Assembly (NCBI RefSeq): GCF_000333895.2
Contig: NZ_ANFM02000036.1
Span: forward strand, 1-64,000
Direction: 5' to 3'
Length of the DNA: 64,000 nucleotides
From: Grimontia indica
Lineage (GTDB): Bacteria > Pseudomonadota > Gammaproteobacteria > Enterobacterales > Vibrionaceae
Position 1 is the first letter of the stretch. Every line of letters begins with the position of its first letter. The position numbers were made by a program, and so were the translations under genes. Of this stretch, positions 18,572 through 28,427 are shown piece by piece. The notes beneath the pieces are model-generated. The model saw only the letters and a program-made list of their open reading frames with translations. It was not told the DNA's origin and did no database searches.

Positions 18572-19546
18572 TTACGTGAAACTGGGTTGAAACGGCTCGC
18601 CATCAATATGCATAACGCCGTCTTCAAGGGTAATAACAAACTCGTGGTTCAGCGCATATTCTCTGGAATCCGAGCCAAGATGTAAGTACTCGCTATCAAA
18701 TTCATAGAAGTGGGTTAACGTTATCCGAACCAAATTGCGGTTTCTCATATAGCGCAGCAAGTTACCGTAGGCACTTCGCAGCGCCGGTTTGTTTTCACTC
18801 TCACCAAGAAAGTAAATGCTGTAAGCGCGGGCCAGCATCAAGGCTAGCGTTTTAGCGCCTTCACCGTTCGGCATGCCGAGGCTTTCTGGTTCGACTTCAC
18901 GATCACCCTTGATAGCTAATACATTGCAATCAAATCCCCCCAGATACACCAGCAGGTCAGTATCAGAAGACATATGTTTTGACGCTTCATGACTCAGCGC
19001 AGATACCAGAGATTGCGCCCCCTCCCAATAAGGTGAAGGTGAGCTGCCGGTCGCCACAACTTTGCTTTCCACCTCAACATCAATACCTGTCCCGAACAGG
19101 AAATCATGAACAGAGAGGGTGATGTCTTCGTTTTTATTTGTCAGTAAGGTGACAAATTTAGGTTCGAGCAGGACTTTAGGGTGCGGAGTGTTTTCGAAAA
19201 AGTGATCCCCCAGTTTCACAGCCGCCGAGACTTTGCGCTGTTCTTTGCCAACCAGAAAGTGGAATGTGGTTTTTTTGGTCAGGAAATTGTAACGAGGGCG
19301 TTTGAAGATATTGAAACGCACTTTTTCGCGGCTACACAGCAGAAACAGATGGGGTTCTGCCAGCTTGTGGTCGAGATGGTTTTTCAGGTTGGCGCGGTAA
19401 TCGACCACGTATTGGCTAAGTTTGCGGATTTCTTGCGAAAAGCGTTCGTCTTGAAGTAGGTCGCACCACAAAATGTCCGTGTCCGTCAGTTCGGAGTGAC
19501 AACTGACCAGTGCCGGATTCTCGATAAGACGAAGTGTTGCGACCAA
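18572..19546 (-). CDS. Uncharacterised protein
   Basis: A 324-residue soluble protein that I do not recognise. No signal peptide, membrane segment or catalytic motif is obvious. It starts at TTG, eight bases after AAGGA, and no ATG lies near. The C-terminal part (EFVITLEDGVMHIDGEPFQP) and a middle part rich in acidic residues are unremarkable. It converges with the aminotransferase gene; the intervening 27 bp hold no clear terminator. Confidence 0.65.
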   Translation of the reverse strand: MVATLRLIENPALVSCHSELTDTDILWCDLLQDERFSQEIRKLSQYVVDYRANLKNHLDHKLAEPHLFLLCSREKVRFNIFKRPRYNFLTKKTTFHFLVGKEQRKVSAAVKLGDHFFENTPHPKVLLEPKFVTLLTNKNEDITLSVHDFLFGTGIDVEVESKVVATGSSPSPYWEGAQSLVSALSHEASKHMSSDTDLLVYLGGFDCNVLAIKGDREVEPESLGMPNGEGAKTLALMLARAYSIYFLGESENKPALRSAYGNLLRYMRNRNLVRITLTHFYEFDSEYLHLGSDSREYALNHEFVITLEDGVMHIDGEPFQPSFT

Positions 19547-19658
19547 ACCAGGATCCTTATGTTCATGTTTACGAAGCTTTTTTAAGCGTAGTGGATCTCA
19601 CGGTCGTCGCACATCAAATTTGCCGGATTGAGAGCAACGCCACTTGGTTCTGTTGACC

Positions 19659-21131
19659 TTAACTAAACCGGTTCAATAGATCGCCGACCATCAAAGGCTT
19701 TGAGTAGAAATATCCTTGCTGATACTGACAGCCACGGTGAATAAGAAAATCAACCTGTTCTCCGTTTTCTACCCCCTCTGCGACAATCGCGATGTTCAGA
19801 CGATGGGCAAGTTCAATGATGGACTCCAACACGGGCGCATTCACCGAATCTACCCCCACAGTATCGACAAAACACTTGTCAATTTTCAGATAGTCGAGGT
19901 TAAGTCGCTGCAGCATGGACAATGAAGTATGCCCTACCCCGAAATCATCGATTGCCACTGATACGCCAAGGCGACGCGCCGCGTCAATCTGGGTAAGCGC
20001 TGAGTCGTCCAACAACTGACGTTCAGTGATCTCAAGCGTAATGGAAACGGGCAACGCATCGAACAACCCCAGCACATAGGCCAACTCCGATTCAAAGCTC
20101 GGACAGGTCATAAACTCCGGCGGGACATTGATGCCTAAATGGTAGGTTTTTCCTGAAGGCAGCAATGCCATGTCCTGGGCTGCGCGGGAAAAGACATAGT
20201 GGGTAAACTCAACACCCAAGCCATTCTGCTCGATGACTGGAATGAAGATATCCGGCCCCACTGCGCCCATCTTTGAATGCTGCCAACGCGCCAACGCTTC
20301 GAAGCCATAAAGCTCCCCCATTGCGTCGTAAACCGGTTGATACATCAAATAGAACTCTCCACGTTTCATACCGGTTTTAATTTCTTCGATGAGAGAAAAA
20401 CGGGGCTTCAGACGCATGATAATCAGGTGGGAGAACAGGGAAATAAGCAGCCCAAGAGGAATACTCGCCAACGTGAACATCAGCATGGAGTAACGCACAT
20501 AGCTTTCCGTGGGTTCAACGCCGAGCTCAATGTGAAAACGCTGCGATTTGAAGTAATGCATGCTTTCAAGGTCATAGTGGCTTCGGTTAAACAAACACTT
20601 GTCACCAATCCAAACGGCCAGCTTTTCATACTGCAGCGAGTCTGAGATATCCATGTAGTTGATAAATTCGTCTAAAGAGACAACAGCCATACCACGGGTA
20701 TCGAGATCCTTTTTATCTTGGGAAACAATCACCAATACCTGTTCATGACCCACTGTTCCTGCCTTAGGATAGCTGTGAATACCTGGCGTCAGATTTGCGG
20801 TGATCAAAGACGGGTCGACCCAGTCAAAGACTGTGTCAGACTGACACATGACCTGGCCATTTTTCACAGTCACAAAATCATGCACGCTTGGCCAGAGTTT
20901 CAGTCTGCTTTTGATAGAGCGGCAATTAGAGGTATGACTCATGATCACCTGCGCCTGGTTGGTCAGCGACTCAATCTTTCGTTCAAGGGTTTTTAGGTAT
21001 ATCCCTCCAAAGTCATCGACATGTTTATCAATGGACAACTTGGACAGATACAGCCCCAGCAACACAGCAAAAAACATCGGCACACATACCAGCGTCAGGT
21101 AGTACACCAAATCTCGCCCATTGCGTTTCAT
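19659..21131 (-). CDS. CSS-motif EAL cyclic-di-GMP phosphodiesterase
   Basis: A 490-residue inner-membrane enzyme predicted to hydrolyse c-di-GMP to pGpG. TM1 is at about residues 10-30, followed by a periplasmic CSS domain with its redox-sensitive Cys residues (TSNCRSI and VMCQSD), TM2 at about 225-245, then a cytoplasmic EAL domain. Catalytic residues appear intact: FEALARW, INVPPEF (Asn), LEITERQ, DDFGVGHTS, YLKIDK and VAEGVEN. This architecture is regulated by DsbA/DsbB-type disulfide formation in E. coli. The gene stands alone. Confidence 0.9.
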   Translation of the reverse strand: MKRNGRDLVYYLTLVCVPMFFAVLLGLYLSKLSIDKHVDDFGGIYLKTLERKIESLTNQAQVIMSHTSNCRSIKSRLKLWPSVHDFVTVKNGQVMCQSDTVFDWVDPSLITANLTPGIHSYPKAGTVGHEQVLVIVSQDKKDLDTRGMAVVSLDEFINYMDISDSLQYEKLAVWIGDKCLFNRSHYDLESMHYFKSQRFHIELGVEPTESYVRYSMLMFTLASIPLGLLISLFSHLIIMRLKPRFSLIEEIKTGMKRGEFYLMYQPVYDAMGELYGFEALARWQHSKMGAVGPDIFIPVIEQNGLGVEFTHYVFSRAAQDMALLPSGKTYHLGINVPPEFMTCPSFESELAYVLGLFDALPVSITLEITERQLLDDSALTQIDAARRLGVSVAIDDFGVGHTSLSMLQRLNLDYLKIDKCFVDTVGVDSVNAPVLESIIELAHRLNIAIVAEGVENGEQVDFLIHRGCQYQQGYFYSKPLMVGDLLNRFS

Positions 21132-21407
21132 GCTCGAAAACCTTGTTCAGTAAAGATGTGAGGCCGTGGGATCTTGGAGATAACCTGCCTACTTTTCCGA
21201 ACATCATACGCTTTATAGCCGAATAATTGTTGATTGATAGCAATTAGTCAGCCATCAATCCGTCGAGAAATGTGGACACCACGAACAGGAGTGCGATGTA
21301 TATCACAAGGATTCTGAGACTGTCATAGAGATTTTAGAGTGAAAACTCAAAATTTTGATGTGCGGCAGAAAACCGCGTCTGGATTAAATGAGGAAGGCGC
21401 TGTTCAA

Positions 21408-22478
21408 TCAGGCTTCACCCGCCAAATGCTTTAGAAAACGAAGCTGTTGGCGTTCCTGATCTGAGGGTTGGTAGGGCGCGTCGCTCAGTGAATCCGTACT
21501 CAACTCGCCAAGTTCAATTTGCCCAACCTGACTCACACCATATTGGGTTTCTTCACCGGGACGGCCTGACATGCGCTCCAATTGTAAATCTTTCAGGGTA
21601 AAGGAGCCGCTTTGACCGCCAAACACGGATTGGTGCGCTTTCAGAATGATTTCGCCCTCGCCTTTACCGAGCTTTTTCTTTTCGGTAAGAACAGCAACAG
21701 GAGTGCCATCTTCCCGGTATAAATTGGCACGAAGACGATAAATGCCGCCCTGTTTCGCATCAATGGTGACAGGTATCATCCAGTCAGCCTGCTCGGTAAA
21801 AGTGGGCTGTGCGCCTGTCACATACGCCACAGGATTGGCATAACTGATATCCGCCGTCAGTACATCGCTGCCGCCCTCGAAGCGAACCGTCACTTTCAGT
21901 CTTAGCTGGGAAGACGCGCTTTCGTCAGGCTGCATTTCACCCAAAGCGTCCTCGCTACGGCCACTCGCTACCTCCGCACGACTGGCGATATCCAACAAGG
22001 TATACCGCATGCCGAGAACCGGCAGGGCACTTTTCACTTTGAAGTGAACAGGTTCCGGATAAAAAAACCGGTATTTATCGAGCGACAAGACGGCGGATTC
22101 TTTGCCATCCAACACGGGCATTTCAACTTCGGAAAAACGGTTTGGCGTAAGATAAGGGCTATCGGCTGATAAGATTGGCTGTGAATACGGAGGGTAATGC
22201 AGTTCTTGCTCAAAGGTCTGCGCGACCAAAGAAAATTGCGCTGTCATGGCTTCAGGCACCTCGACTACGGGTAACGGCTCCTCCGGCTCAACAGCAGGGT
22301 TTTCTTGCTTGGCTAATGGCAAAGGCTGCGTGATTGGCTCAGGCACAGACGGATTTTCATTTTCCGGCAACGCCGCGGCAGTATCCTGCTTGGGCGTACC
22401 TTCTTCGTTATCGCCAAGCAACCAAAAGCCCAGTCCTGCAAGTGCCAATGTTATCAGCACAGTCCCCGCTTTTTTCAT
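21408..22478 (-). CDS. Uncharacterised exported protein next to lipase
   Basis: A 356-residue protein with one N-terminal hydrophobic helix (residues 5-22, probable uncleaved anchor or signal). A Pro/Glu-rich linker follows to about residue 75, then a globular region of beta character. It lies 72 bp after the lipase gene on the same strand, the place where many lipases have their foldase. The foldase motif (RxxFDY) is absent, so it is not a classical Lif. A DUF4785-like identity is possible, but I cannot confirm it. Confidence 0.6.
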   Translation of the reverse strand: MKKAGTVLITLALAGLGFWLLGDNEEGTPKQDTAAALPENENPSVPEPITQPLPLAKQENPAVEPEEPLPVVEVPEAMTAQFSLVAQTFEQELHYPPYSQPILSADSPYLTPNRFSEVEMPVLDGKESAVLSLDKYRFFYPEPVHFKVKSALPVLGMRYTLLDIASRAEVASGRSEDALGEMQPDESASSQLRLKVTVRFEGGSDVLTADISYANPVAYVTGAQPTFTEQADWMIPVTIDAKQGGIYRLRANLYREDGTPVAVLTEKKKLGKGEGEIILKAHQSVFGGQSGSFTLKDLQLERMSGRPGEETQYGVSQVGQIELGELSTDSLSDAPYQPSDQERQQLRFLKHLAGEA

Positions 22479-22550
22479 TCATGCATCCTTATTCTCACTT
22501 CCCCAACCCAGGGGCTGAAAACCGGAGGAGCTATGCCCCTCCGGTCACGC

Positions 22551-23600
22551 TTATCGCAGGTTAGCCACCAGCTCAGACATGGTATGGTTTTCAGAGCCAT
22601 TCACGTAACGAAAATACGCCCAGCTCCACCAAGACCAGGAATCAGAGGTACTCACTGAAACCTGTGTGCCATCTCCTAAAGACACGCGGCTGTTCGCTGC
22701 AGTCACTTTTCCTTGGTGAACATCGCCAATCACGCCGCCATGTGTATAGCCGCTCCCCATCAGCATTGGGTAGTGCTGAGGCATAAAGCTCGATACACCG
22801 CGGGATTGACTTGCCAACTTGCCATCATAGGCGACAGAGCGGGAGCAGCTGGAGAAACTGCCTACTGTGCTGGAACCGCAGGTGGAGTGGGAAGCCACAA
22901 CGCCATCATCATGGCCTGGCAGGAAAGGCGACGTGACGCCAAGATACTCGCTCGAATCCCCGGTAAATCGGATGCGTGGTACGCGGCCATCCGGGAATGG
23001 GGCGATTTGTCGGGCGTTCGCCACTTTCAAGTCATTGAGCACGCCAGTATTACTGCTATTTGGCATTTCACCCAGCCAAAGTGATATTGCAAATTGCAAG
23101 GTTGTGTTTAAAACACCACCACCCTCAGCAATATTAACGGCCATATCAGCAAGCTCAGAACCGCCGCCTGCACCCGCAAAATCAAACGTGGAAATAATAT
23201 TTAATGGCTGTAAATCTTCGTTTAAAAGCCAATTTTCCTGATTATCTAAAATATAGCGCGTGACCAAATCACCGGTAGAATGAGTCACAAAAATACATCC
23301 GTTGACACAAGTATTATTTTGCGCAAGTTGTTTTAATTTTGGCCAGGCATAATCGCTGGCAATTTTCCCTGCGACGCGCTCATGGGAAGGCCAATCGATT
23401 CTTACATCCGCATGGGTATTCCAATACTGTGCCCAGTATTGCTCTCCATCAGCCCTGACCTCGGTAGGGCCTGGCCTTGCAGAGAGTTGAGAGGGTTGTA
23501 AACCATGAACCAGCACCACAGGATGCTGGCCAATGGCGGCTGTTGCTTGAAATGAGAGAGCTGCTGTTGCTAGTGAGAGCATTGCTATCGTTTTTTTCAT
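22551..23600 (-). CDS. Secreted lipase/esterase, alpha/beta hydrolase
   Basis: A 349-residue exported hydrolase. It has a cleavable signal peptide (MKKTIAMLSLATAALSFQ, then ATAA), the oxyanion segment VVLVHGLQ, and a nucleophile elbow FVTHSTGDLV, where the usual first Gly is Thr (THSTG). A His probably lies near YTHGGVIGDVH late in the protein, and Asp in GHDDGV. The ATG used sits behind AAGGGTGG; a GTG three codons upstream is in the ribosome site. It probably forms an operon with the uncharacterised gene downstream. Confidence 0.8.
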   Translation of the reverse strand: MKKTIAMLSLATAALSFQATAAIGQHPVVLVHGLQPSQLSARPGPTEVRADGEQYWAQYWNTHADVRIDWPSHERVAGKIASDYAWPKLKQLAQNNTCVNGCIFVTHSTGDLVTRYILDNQENWLLNEDLQPLNIISTFDFAGAGGGSELADMAVNIAEGGGVLNTTLQFAISLWLGEMPNSSNTGVLNDLKVANARQIAPFPDGRVPRIRFTGDSSEYLGVTSPFLPGHDDGVVASHSTCGSSTVGSFSSCSRSVAYDGKLASQSRGVSSFMPQHYPMLMGSGYTHGGVIGDVHQGKVTAANSRVSLGDGTQVSVSTSDSWSWWSWAYFRYVNGSENHTMSELVANLR

Positions 23601-24161
23601 TTTAACCACCCTTTTGTATTGGTCTCGCTCAGCGTAGGGCAGAACAAGAAATATAACAATTCGTTAACATAGATCTCGCTCTCGTTATTTAATAAACAAC
23701 AGAAAAAGTTATTTTAAAGTGTAATAAGGAGCGACATCCTTTGTATAAATGCGACAAATAAGCCGGATTGCATAACACTTCACTTCCTCTATTTCTTTTT
23801 TATTAAATGGTAAAAAACTCTTTCTTATTTAAATTAAATCAATTGCATAAACCTGTTTATTAATATTTTTATCACTTTGGTCGTCTGATATAGATCCTCT
23901 GAGTCAACAGATCGGATTTACGCCGTGTTGAACCTCGAATCACGATATGAAACCAGACTCTATGCCGCGCCTGCATCCTTCTTAGTCGTATACAAGCAAC
24001 CCCGAAGTCGTAATTAAATAATTTTCCACATAGAAACAGGGTCATTATGCAGGTATACCCAAGCAAACTGCTGTCTGCAGTGTGGGCGGGTTGGATGCTA
24101 ATTGCTTGGACTGACGTTCAAGAGAGCCTCGGTATGATTGGTACTTCACTAGGGAAAGAAG
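23601..24161. other. Divergent promoter region between lipase and Rieske oxygenase
   Basis: About 560 bp of AT-rich sequence between the lipase gene and the oxygenase gene, which point away from each other. It should contain both promoters. Near 24050 it holds tatacccaagcaa, which resembles the terminal motif of the repeat at 37531. No gene is convincing. Confidence 0.45.
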
Positions 24162-25415
24162 ATGACTAAAGTGCCCGCACAACGCATTGATAATGCGCTT
24201 ATTGACCGCAACGCCGTGAAAACCATGCTGGAAAGACGTATCCCCGACCACACGTTGGAGCAGCCGTTTTACAACAGCGAAGCCCTGTTCCAGATAGATA
24301 TGGAAGAGATCTTTCACAAAGAATGGATTTTCGCTGGCATGAGTTGTGAGCTGCCAAAACGCGGCAGCTACATCACGGTCGATATTGGTCTTAGCCCTGT
24401 CATCATCCTGCGCGATAACAAAGACGAAATCCGTGCTTTCCATAATACCTGTCGTCACCGCGGCTCGAAGATCTGTCTGGCCGCTAAAGGCAAAACACCA
24501 AAACTCGTCTGTCCGTATCACCAATGGGCTTACGATTTGGACGGTTCACTGGTCTACAACGGCCAGGACATGGATGAGAGCTTTGATCGATCTACCCATG
24601 GATTGGCGTCTGTACATTGCCAGGTTGCTGGCGGCTATATCTTTGTTTGCCTTGCCGAAACAGCACCACCCATTGAAGACTTCGTGAAAGACATGGAGTA
24701 CTACCTGGAACCGCACGATCTCTACAATTCAAAAGTTGCGGTACAAAGCGAAATCATTGAGAAAGCCAATTGGAAACTGGTAGTGGAAAACAACCGCGAA
24801 TGCTATCACTGTGATGGCTCCCACCCGGAGCTCCTGAATTCGTTGTTAGAATGGGACGACAACAATGATCCCCGCGCCACACCAGAGTTCAAAGCGTTAG
24901 TCGAGAAGCAGCAAAATTTCTGGTCTGGTATGGATATCCCTTATCAGTACCAAATGCGTTACGACAACCGTAACCGCATTGTCCGTACCCCGTTAAAAGA
25001 AGGTACCCACTCCATGACAATGGATGGTCAGGCCGCCAGCAAAAAGCTCCTCGGCCGTATTACCTCTCCGGATCTTGGTGCCTTACGCATTCTGCACCTG
25101 CCAAATTCCTGGAACCACGGCATGGGCGATCATCACATCGCATTTCAGATCCTGCCAATCAGCCCACAGGAAACCAAAGTAATCACCCGCTGGTTGGTGC
25201 ACAAAGATGCTGTCGAAGGCGTCGATTATGACCCTGAAAACCTTCGCCATGTCTGGGATGCGACAAACGCGCAGGACAGAACTTTGTCTGAAAACAACCA
25301 GCTGGGCGTAAATTCTATGGGCTATCAACCGGGTCCCTATTCCAAAACCTATGAATTCGGGGTAATCAACTTCGTCAATTGGTACTGCGAGCGCATGAAA
25401 GAAAATCTGGGTTAG
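24162..25415 (+). CDS. gbcA: Rieske aromatic/amine oxygenase alpha subunit, GbcA-like
   Basis: A 417-residue Rieske non-haem iron oxygenase. The 2Fe-2S ligands are CRHRG and CPYHQW (near residues 97-120). The mononuclear iron site lies in NNRECYHCDGSHPEL around residues 211-225. The sequence resembles glycine betaine monooxygenase GbcA and choline or stachydrine oxygenases, which demethylate quaternary amines. It is followed 132 bp later by its reductase partner. Substrate is inferred from the family and the presence of two BCCT carriers in the window; another quaternary ammonium compound remains possible. Confidence 0.8.
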   Translation: MTKVPAQRIDNALIDRNAVKTMLERRIPDHTLEQPFYNSEALFQIDMEEIFHKEWIFAGMSCELPKRGSYITVDIGLSPVIILRDNKDEIRAFHNTCRHRGSKICLAAKGKTPKLVCPYHQWAYDLDGSLVYNGQDMDESFDRSTHGLASVHCQVAGGYIFVCLAETAPPIEDFVKDMEYYLEPHDLYNSKVAVQSEIIEKANWKLVVENNRECYHCDGSHPELLNSLLEWDDNNDPRATPEFKALVEKQQNFWSGMDIPYQYQMRYDNRNRIVRTPLKEGTHSMTMDGQAASKKLLGRITSPDLGALRILHLPNSWNHGMGDHHIAFQILPISPQETKVITRWLVHKDAVEGVDYDPENLRHVWDATNAQDRTLSENNQLGVNSMGYQPGPYSKTYEFGVINFVNWYCERMKENLG

Positions 25416-25547
25416 AACCAGTGAAGAAATGGGGTGAGTCGGGGTGGTGCATTCAGGTAAGTGTATGTCGTGCCTGTGTAATCTAAAACCCTGAATCCAC
25501 CCCACAATCGCAGCAGGAAACCGCGAAAAATCTTAGGGAAAATCACT

Positions 25548-26663
25548 ATGAACGAACTGGAACCCTTACCCGAAGACAGCCTGAACCCGGTCAATACACA
25601 GACCTGGGCAAATGGCCGCCATGTCGTGCGCTGCGTTAAGGTGATTCAGGAAACACATGATGTAAAAACCTTCTGCTTTATGAGCCAGACACCCATCATG
25701 TTTTTCTTCAAGCCAGGCCAGTTTGTGACCTTGGAGCTGGAGATTGGTGGCGAGCAAATCATGCGCAGCTATACCATGTCGTCCTCCCCTTCCGTTCCGT
25801 ACAGCTTTTCAATTACGGTGAAACGGGTCAAAAATGGGTTGGTCTCGAACTGGCTTCACGACAACCTTCGGGTAGAAGATGAGATTGCCGTTCATGGCCC
25901 GGTTGGCAATTTCAACTGCATCGATTTCTCTACCGACAAAGCGCTATTCCTCTCTGGCGGCGTTGGCATTACACCTGTCATGTCGATGGCAAGGTGGTGG
26001 TACGACACCAACAGTTTGGTTGACATGAAATTTGTCCATAGCGCTCAAACCCCAAAAGACATCATCTTCAAGAAAGAGCTCGAACTGATCGCGTCACGCA
26101 TCGACAATTTCGAGCTCAGCATTATCTGTGAACGCTACGACATCGGCGAAAGCTGGCACGGCTATCGCGGCTTTCTGACTCAGCAAATACTCGAACTCAT
26201 CGCACCGGATGTCCTTCAGCGCGAAGTCTACTGTTGTGGCCCCGAGCCTTACATGAGAGCCGTGCGCGCCATGCTTAAAGACATCGGCTATGACATGTCG
26301 CGTTACCACGAAGAAAGTTTTGGTGAAACACCACCGGAAGCCATAGAAGATGCAGAAGAGTCTGCAGAACTGGCGCAAATTGCGGATGAACAGCCACAAG
26401 CTGGATTCTGCGTGGAATTTATTGATGAAGGCATGTCCGTCACGGTGACCGAAAACGAAACCGTACATGCTGCCAGTACCAAGCTGGGCGTACAAATTCC
26501 TAAAGCTTGCGGCATGGGGATCTGCGGTTCGTGCAAAGTGAGGTTACTGTCAGGGAATGTCAATATGGAGCACAACGGCGGGATCAGCGACGAAGAAATT
26601 GAAGAAGGCTACATTCTCAGCTGTTGTAGCAAGCCCCTTGATGATGTGTCGATTGAGACCTGA
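25548..26663 (+). CDS. gbcB: Oxygenase reductase component, GbcB-like
   Basis: A 371-residue electron-transfer partner. The N-terminal FAD-binding part has RSYTMSSSPS, a NAD(P)-binding part has FLSGGVGITPVMSM and CCGPEPYM, and a C-terminal plant-type 2Fe-2S ferredoxin domain has CGMGICGSCKVRLLSG plus a later Cys pair (LSCCSKP). It would pass electrons from NAD(P)H to the Rieske oxygenase encoded just upstream. A clear terminator follows at 26696-26728. Confidence 0.85.
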   Translation: MNELEPLPEDSLNPVNTQTWANGRHVVRCVKVIQETHDVKTFCFMSQTPIMFFFKPGQFVTLELEIGGEQIMRSYTMSSSPSVPYSFSITVKRVKNGLVSNWLHDNLRVEDEIAVHGPVGNFNCIDFSTDKALFLSGGVGITPVMSMARWWYDTNSLVDMKFVHSAQTPKDIIFKKELELIASRIDNFELSIICERYDIGESWHGYRGFLTQQILELIAPDVLQREVYCCGPEPYMRAVRAMLKDIGYDMSRYHEESFGETPPEAIEDAEESAELAQIADEQPQAGFCVEFIDEGMSVTVTENETVHAASTKLGVQIPKACGMGICGSCKVRLLSGNVNMEHNGGISDEEIEEGYILSCCSKPLDDVSIET

Positions 26664-26695
26664 AGCCCCAATATCCCCGCCAACTGATTGATACC

Positions 26696-26728
26696 AAAGA
26701 AGCTCCTTTACGGAGCTTCTTTGTTTTT
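26696..26728 (+). terminator. Rho-independent terminator of the gbcAB-like operon
   Basis: The stem AAAGAAGCTCC/GGAGCTTCTTT has a TTTAC loop and a T-rich tail. Confidence 0.85.
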
Positions 26729-26915
26729 ATCACCATACGTACAAGGTTTCAGACACAGAGCCTGCCTAACACAACCATTACCGAACGCTAACAAAACTCA
26801 GTAGGTTATGAACCAAAGTGTACTTACCAAGACGCCATATTAACGAGGTGGCTTGGCACAACTGCTGCAGCAAACACCCAATTTAATAACTCCAATGGAA
26901 ATAGGAGATAGAGAA

Positions 26916-27056
26916 ATGACTATGTTCAAAACACTGATGTTAACCTTCGCAGTATTTTTCTCAGGCCTGGCACTCGCCAGCGACACCGCTACTGACTGCT
27001 CGGAAGGTTCTGAAGCCCCAGAGTGTCAGGTAAAGGATGACAGCAGCACTAACTGA
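26916..27056 (+). CDS. Small exported peptide, uncharacterised
   Basis: A 46-residue predicted protein. It has a signal peptide (MTMFKTLMLTFAVFFSGLA, cleavage expected after LAS) and a short acidic mature part with two Cys (DCSEGSEAPECQ). The start follows AGGAGA at suitable spacing, whereas the longer frame has no ribosome site. It is a single gene, bounded by terminators on both sides. Function unknown; the Cys pair could form a disulfide in the periplasm. Confidence 0.6.
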   Translation: MTMFKTLMLTFAVFFSGLALASDTATDCSEGSEAPECQVKDDSSTN

Positions 27057-27130
27057 TCGTGCTGGACAGCGCTGTGAATTCTGCTTGTTTCCCTTAGCGC
27101 TGACATATCCTGAAAAATGACACGCCAAAA

Positions 27131-27161
27131 GAAAGGCCAGTGATCAGTCACTGGCCTTTTT
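27131..27161. terminator. Bidirectional terminator
   Basis: The perfect stem GGCCAGTGA/TCACTGGCC is flanked by an A-run and T-run, between the small exported peptide gene and focA, which converge. Confidence 0.85.
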
Positions 27162-27213
27162 GTCTTTTCATCTTGGGCTTATATTTCTGATCACCTACTT
27201 ACTGTGATTGATA

Positions 27214-28056
27214 TTAATCACGCAGGTAAATCATCCAATACCACATACCAACAAACAAGCCACCGCCTATGATGTTACCCAAGGTCACCGGCACCAGGTT
27301 GTTGATGAAGAAATTGGTGAAGGTCAGATCCGCAAAGTCTGCCACGTTCATGCCTGTCATCGCCCAGAAAGACTCTGGCGCAAAGTACTTGATACCAATC
27401 GCCATCGGCACCTGGAACATGTTCGCAATACAGTGCTCAAAGCCTGCCGACACAAACATCGCCACCGGCAGAATCATCACCAGAATCTTGTCAGTCAGAG
27501 TGCGGCCTGAGTAGGTCATCCATACTGCAATGCACACCAGCACATTACACATAATGCCGAGTGCCACTGCCTGGAAAAAGCCATGGTGCAATTTGTGCTG
27601 CGCGATATTCATGGCGTTAATGCCCACCTGTCCGTTGCCGAACATGTATTGCTGAGCGATCAACATACAGATCACCAGCAGAATTGCACCAATCAGGTTG
27701 CCGCCGTAAACCACCAGCCAGTTCTTAAACAACGCGCCCCAGGTAATCTTACCACTGGCTCGCGCCACCAAAGTGAGTACCGAACTCGTGAATAGCTCGC
27801 CACCGGTAATGATCACCAGGATTAACCCCAGACTGAATGCCAAACCACCAACAAAGCGCGTCATACCCCAAGGCATGTCACCAGCACCAGTGGTCACTGT
27901 CGTATAGAAAATGAATGCAATACCGATATGAATACCGGCGGATATCGCCAGAAGGAACGATTTGAACGGGTCTTTGGTTGCTTTCGCTACACCAATTTCT
28001 GCAGCACGCTCCGCGATCTGCGGCGGTGGCAGAGAGTCAAACTGAGTAAAGTTCAT
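27214..28056 (-). CDS. focA: Formate/nitrite transporter family protein
   Basis: A 280-residue inner-membrane channel of the FNT family with six membrane segments. The family patterns are visible: IHIGIAFIFYTTV in TM1, GGELFTSSV in the broken helix, NWLVVYGGNLIGA, and AGFEHCIANMF carrying the conserved central His. FocA-type rather than NirC is suggested by overall likeness, but no pflB lies downstream. The start MNFTQFD is preferred over one four codons upstream. Confidence 0.85.
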   Translation of the reverse strand: MNFTQFDSLPPPQIAERAAEIGVAKATKDPFKSFLLAISAGIHIGIAFIFYTTVTTGAGDMPWGMTRFVGGLAFSLGLILVIITGGELFTSSVLTLVARASGKITWGALFKNWLVVYGGNLIGAILLVICMLIAQQYMFGNGQVGINAMNIAQHKLHHGFFQAVALGIMCNVLVCIAVWMTYSGRTLTDKILVMILPVAMFVSAGFEHCIANMFQVPMAIGIKYFAPESFWAMTGMNVADFADLTFTNFFINNLVPVTLGNIIGGGLFVGMWYWMIYLRD

Positions 28057-28427
28057 GGTTAATAGCACTTAGTGTGAACAGGGAGGGCGCGGATAATCTC
28101 TCCATTTGCTTACTTTTTCAAGGGGAAATTAATATCTCATTTTTAATGCACAAAATGCCCAGATAACGTTCAAGAAGATAGTGTCAAACCCTTTGTTGGC
28201 GTAGCCTGAACCCTAAAGTGAATTTTTGAGTTAATTCGCAATAAGTCTCTTGGGCGATGAAATCATCACAAAGACGTAACACAATTCACTTTCAGGTTTT
28301 CTATAACCGACAATTCTGCAGGGAAAAGTGGGGTTGTCTGAAAATATCACCCTGAATTTTAATGATTTGCCATCATATTTAGGCAGTAAGGTCTTTTGAC
28401 CATAGTGGACAGGGAGAGAGTCAGTCT
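28057..28427. other. Divergent promoter region, focA / ABC transporter
   Basis: About 370 bp between divergent genes. It should hold both promoters. No gene or strong structure is seen. Confidence 0.45.

Noticed and set aside
21408-22478. Lipase-specific foldase (Lif)
   Set aside because: The position fits but the RxxFDY motif and the helical Lif architecture are absent.
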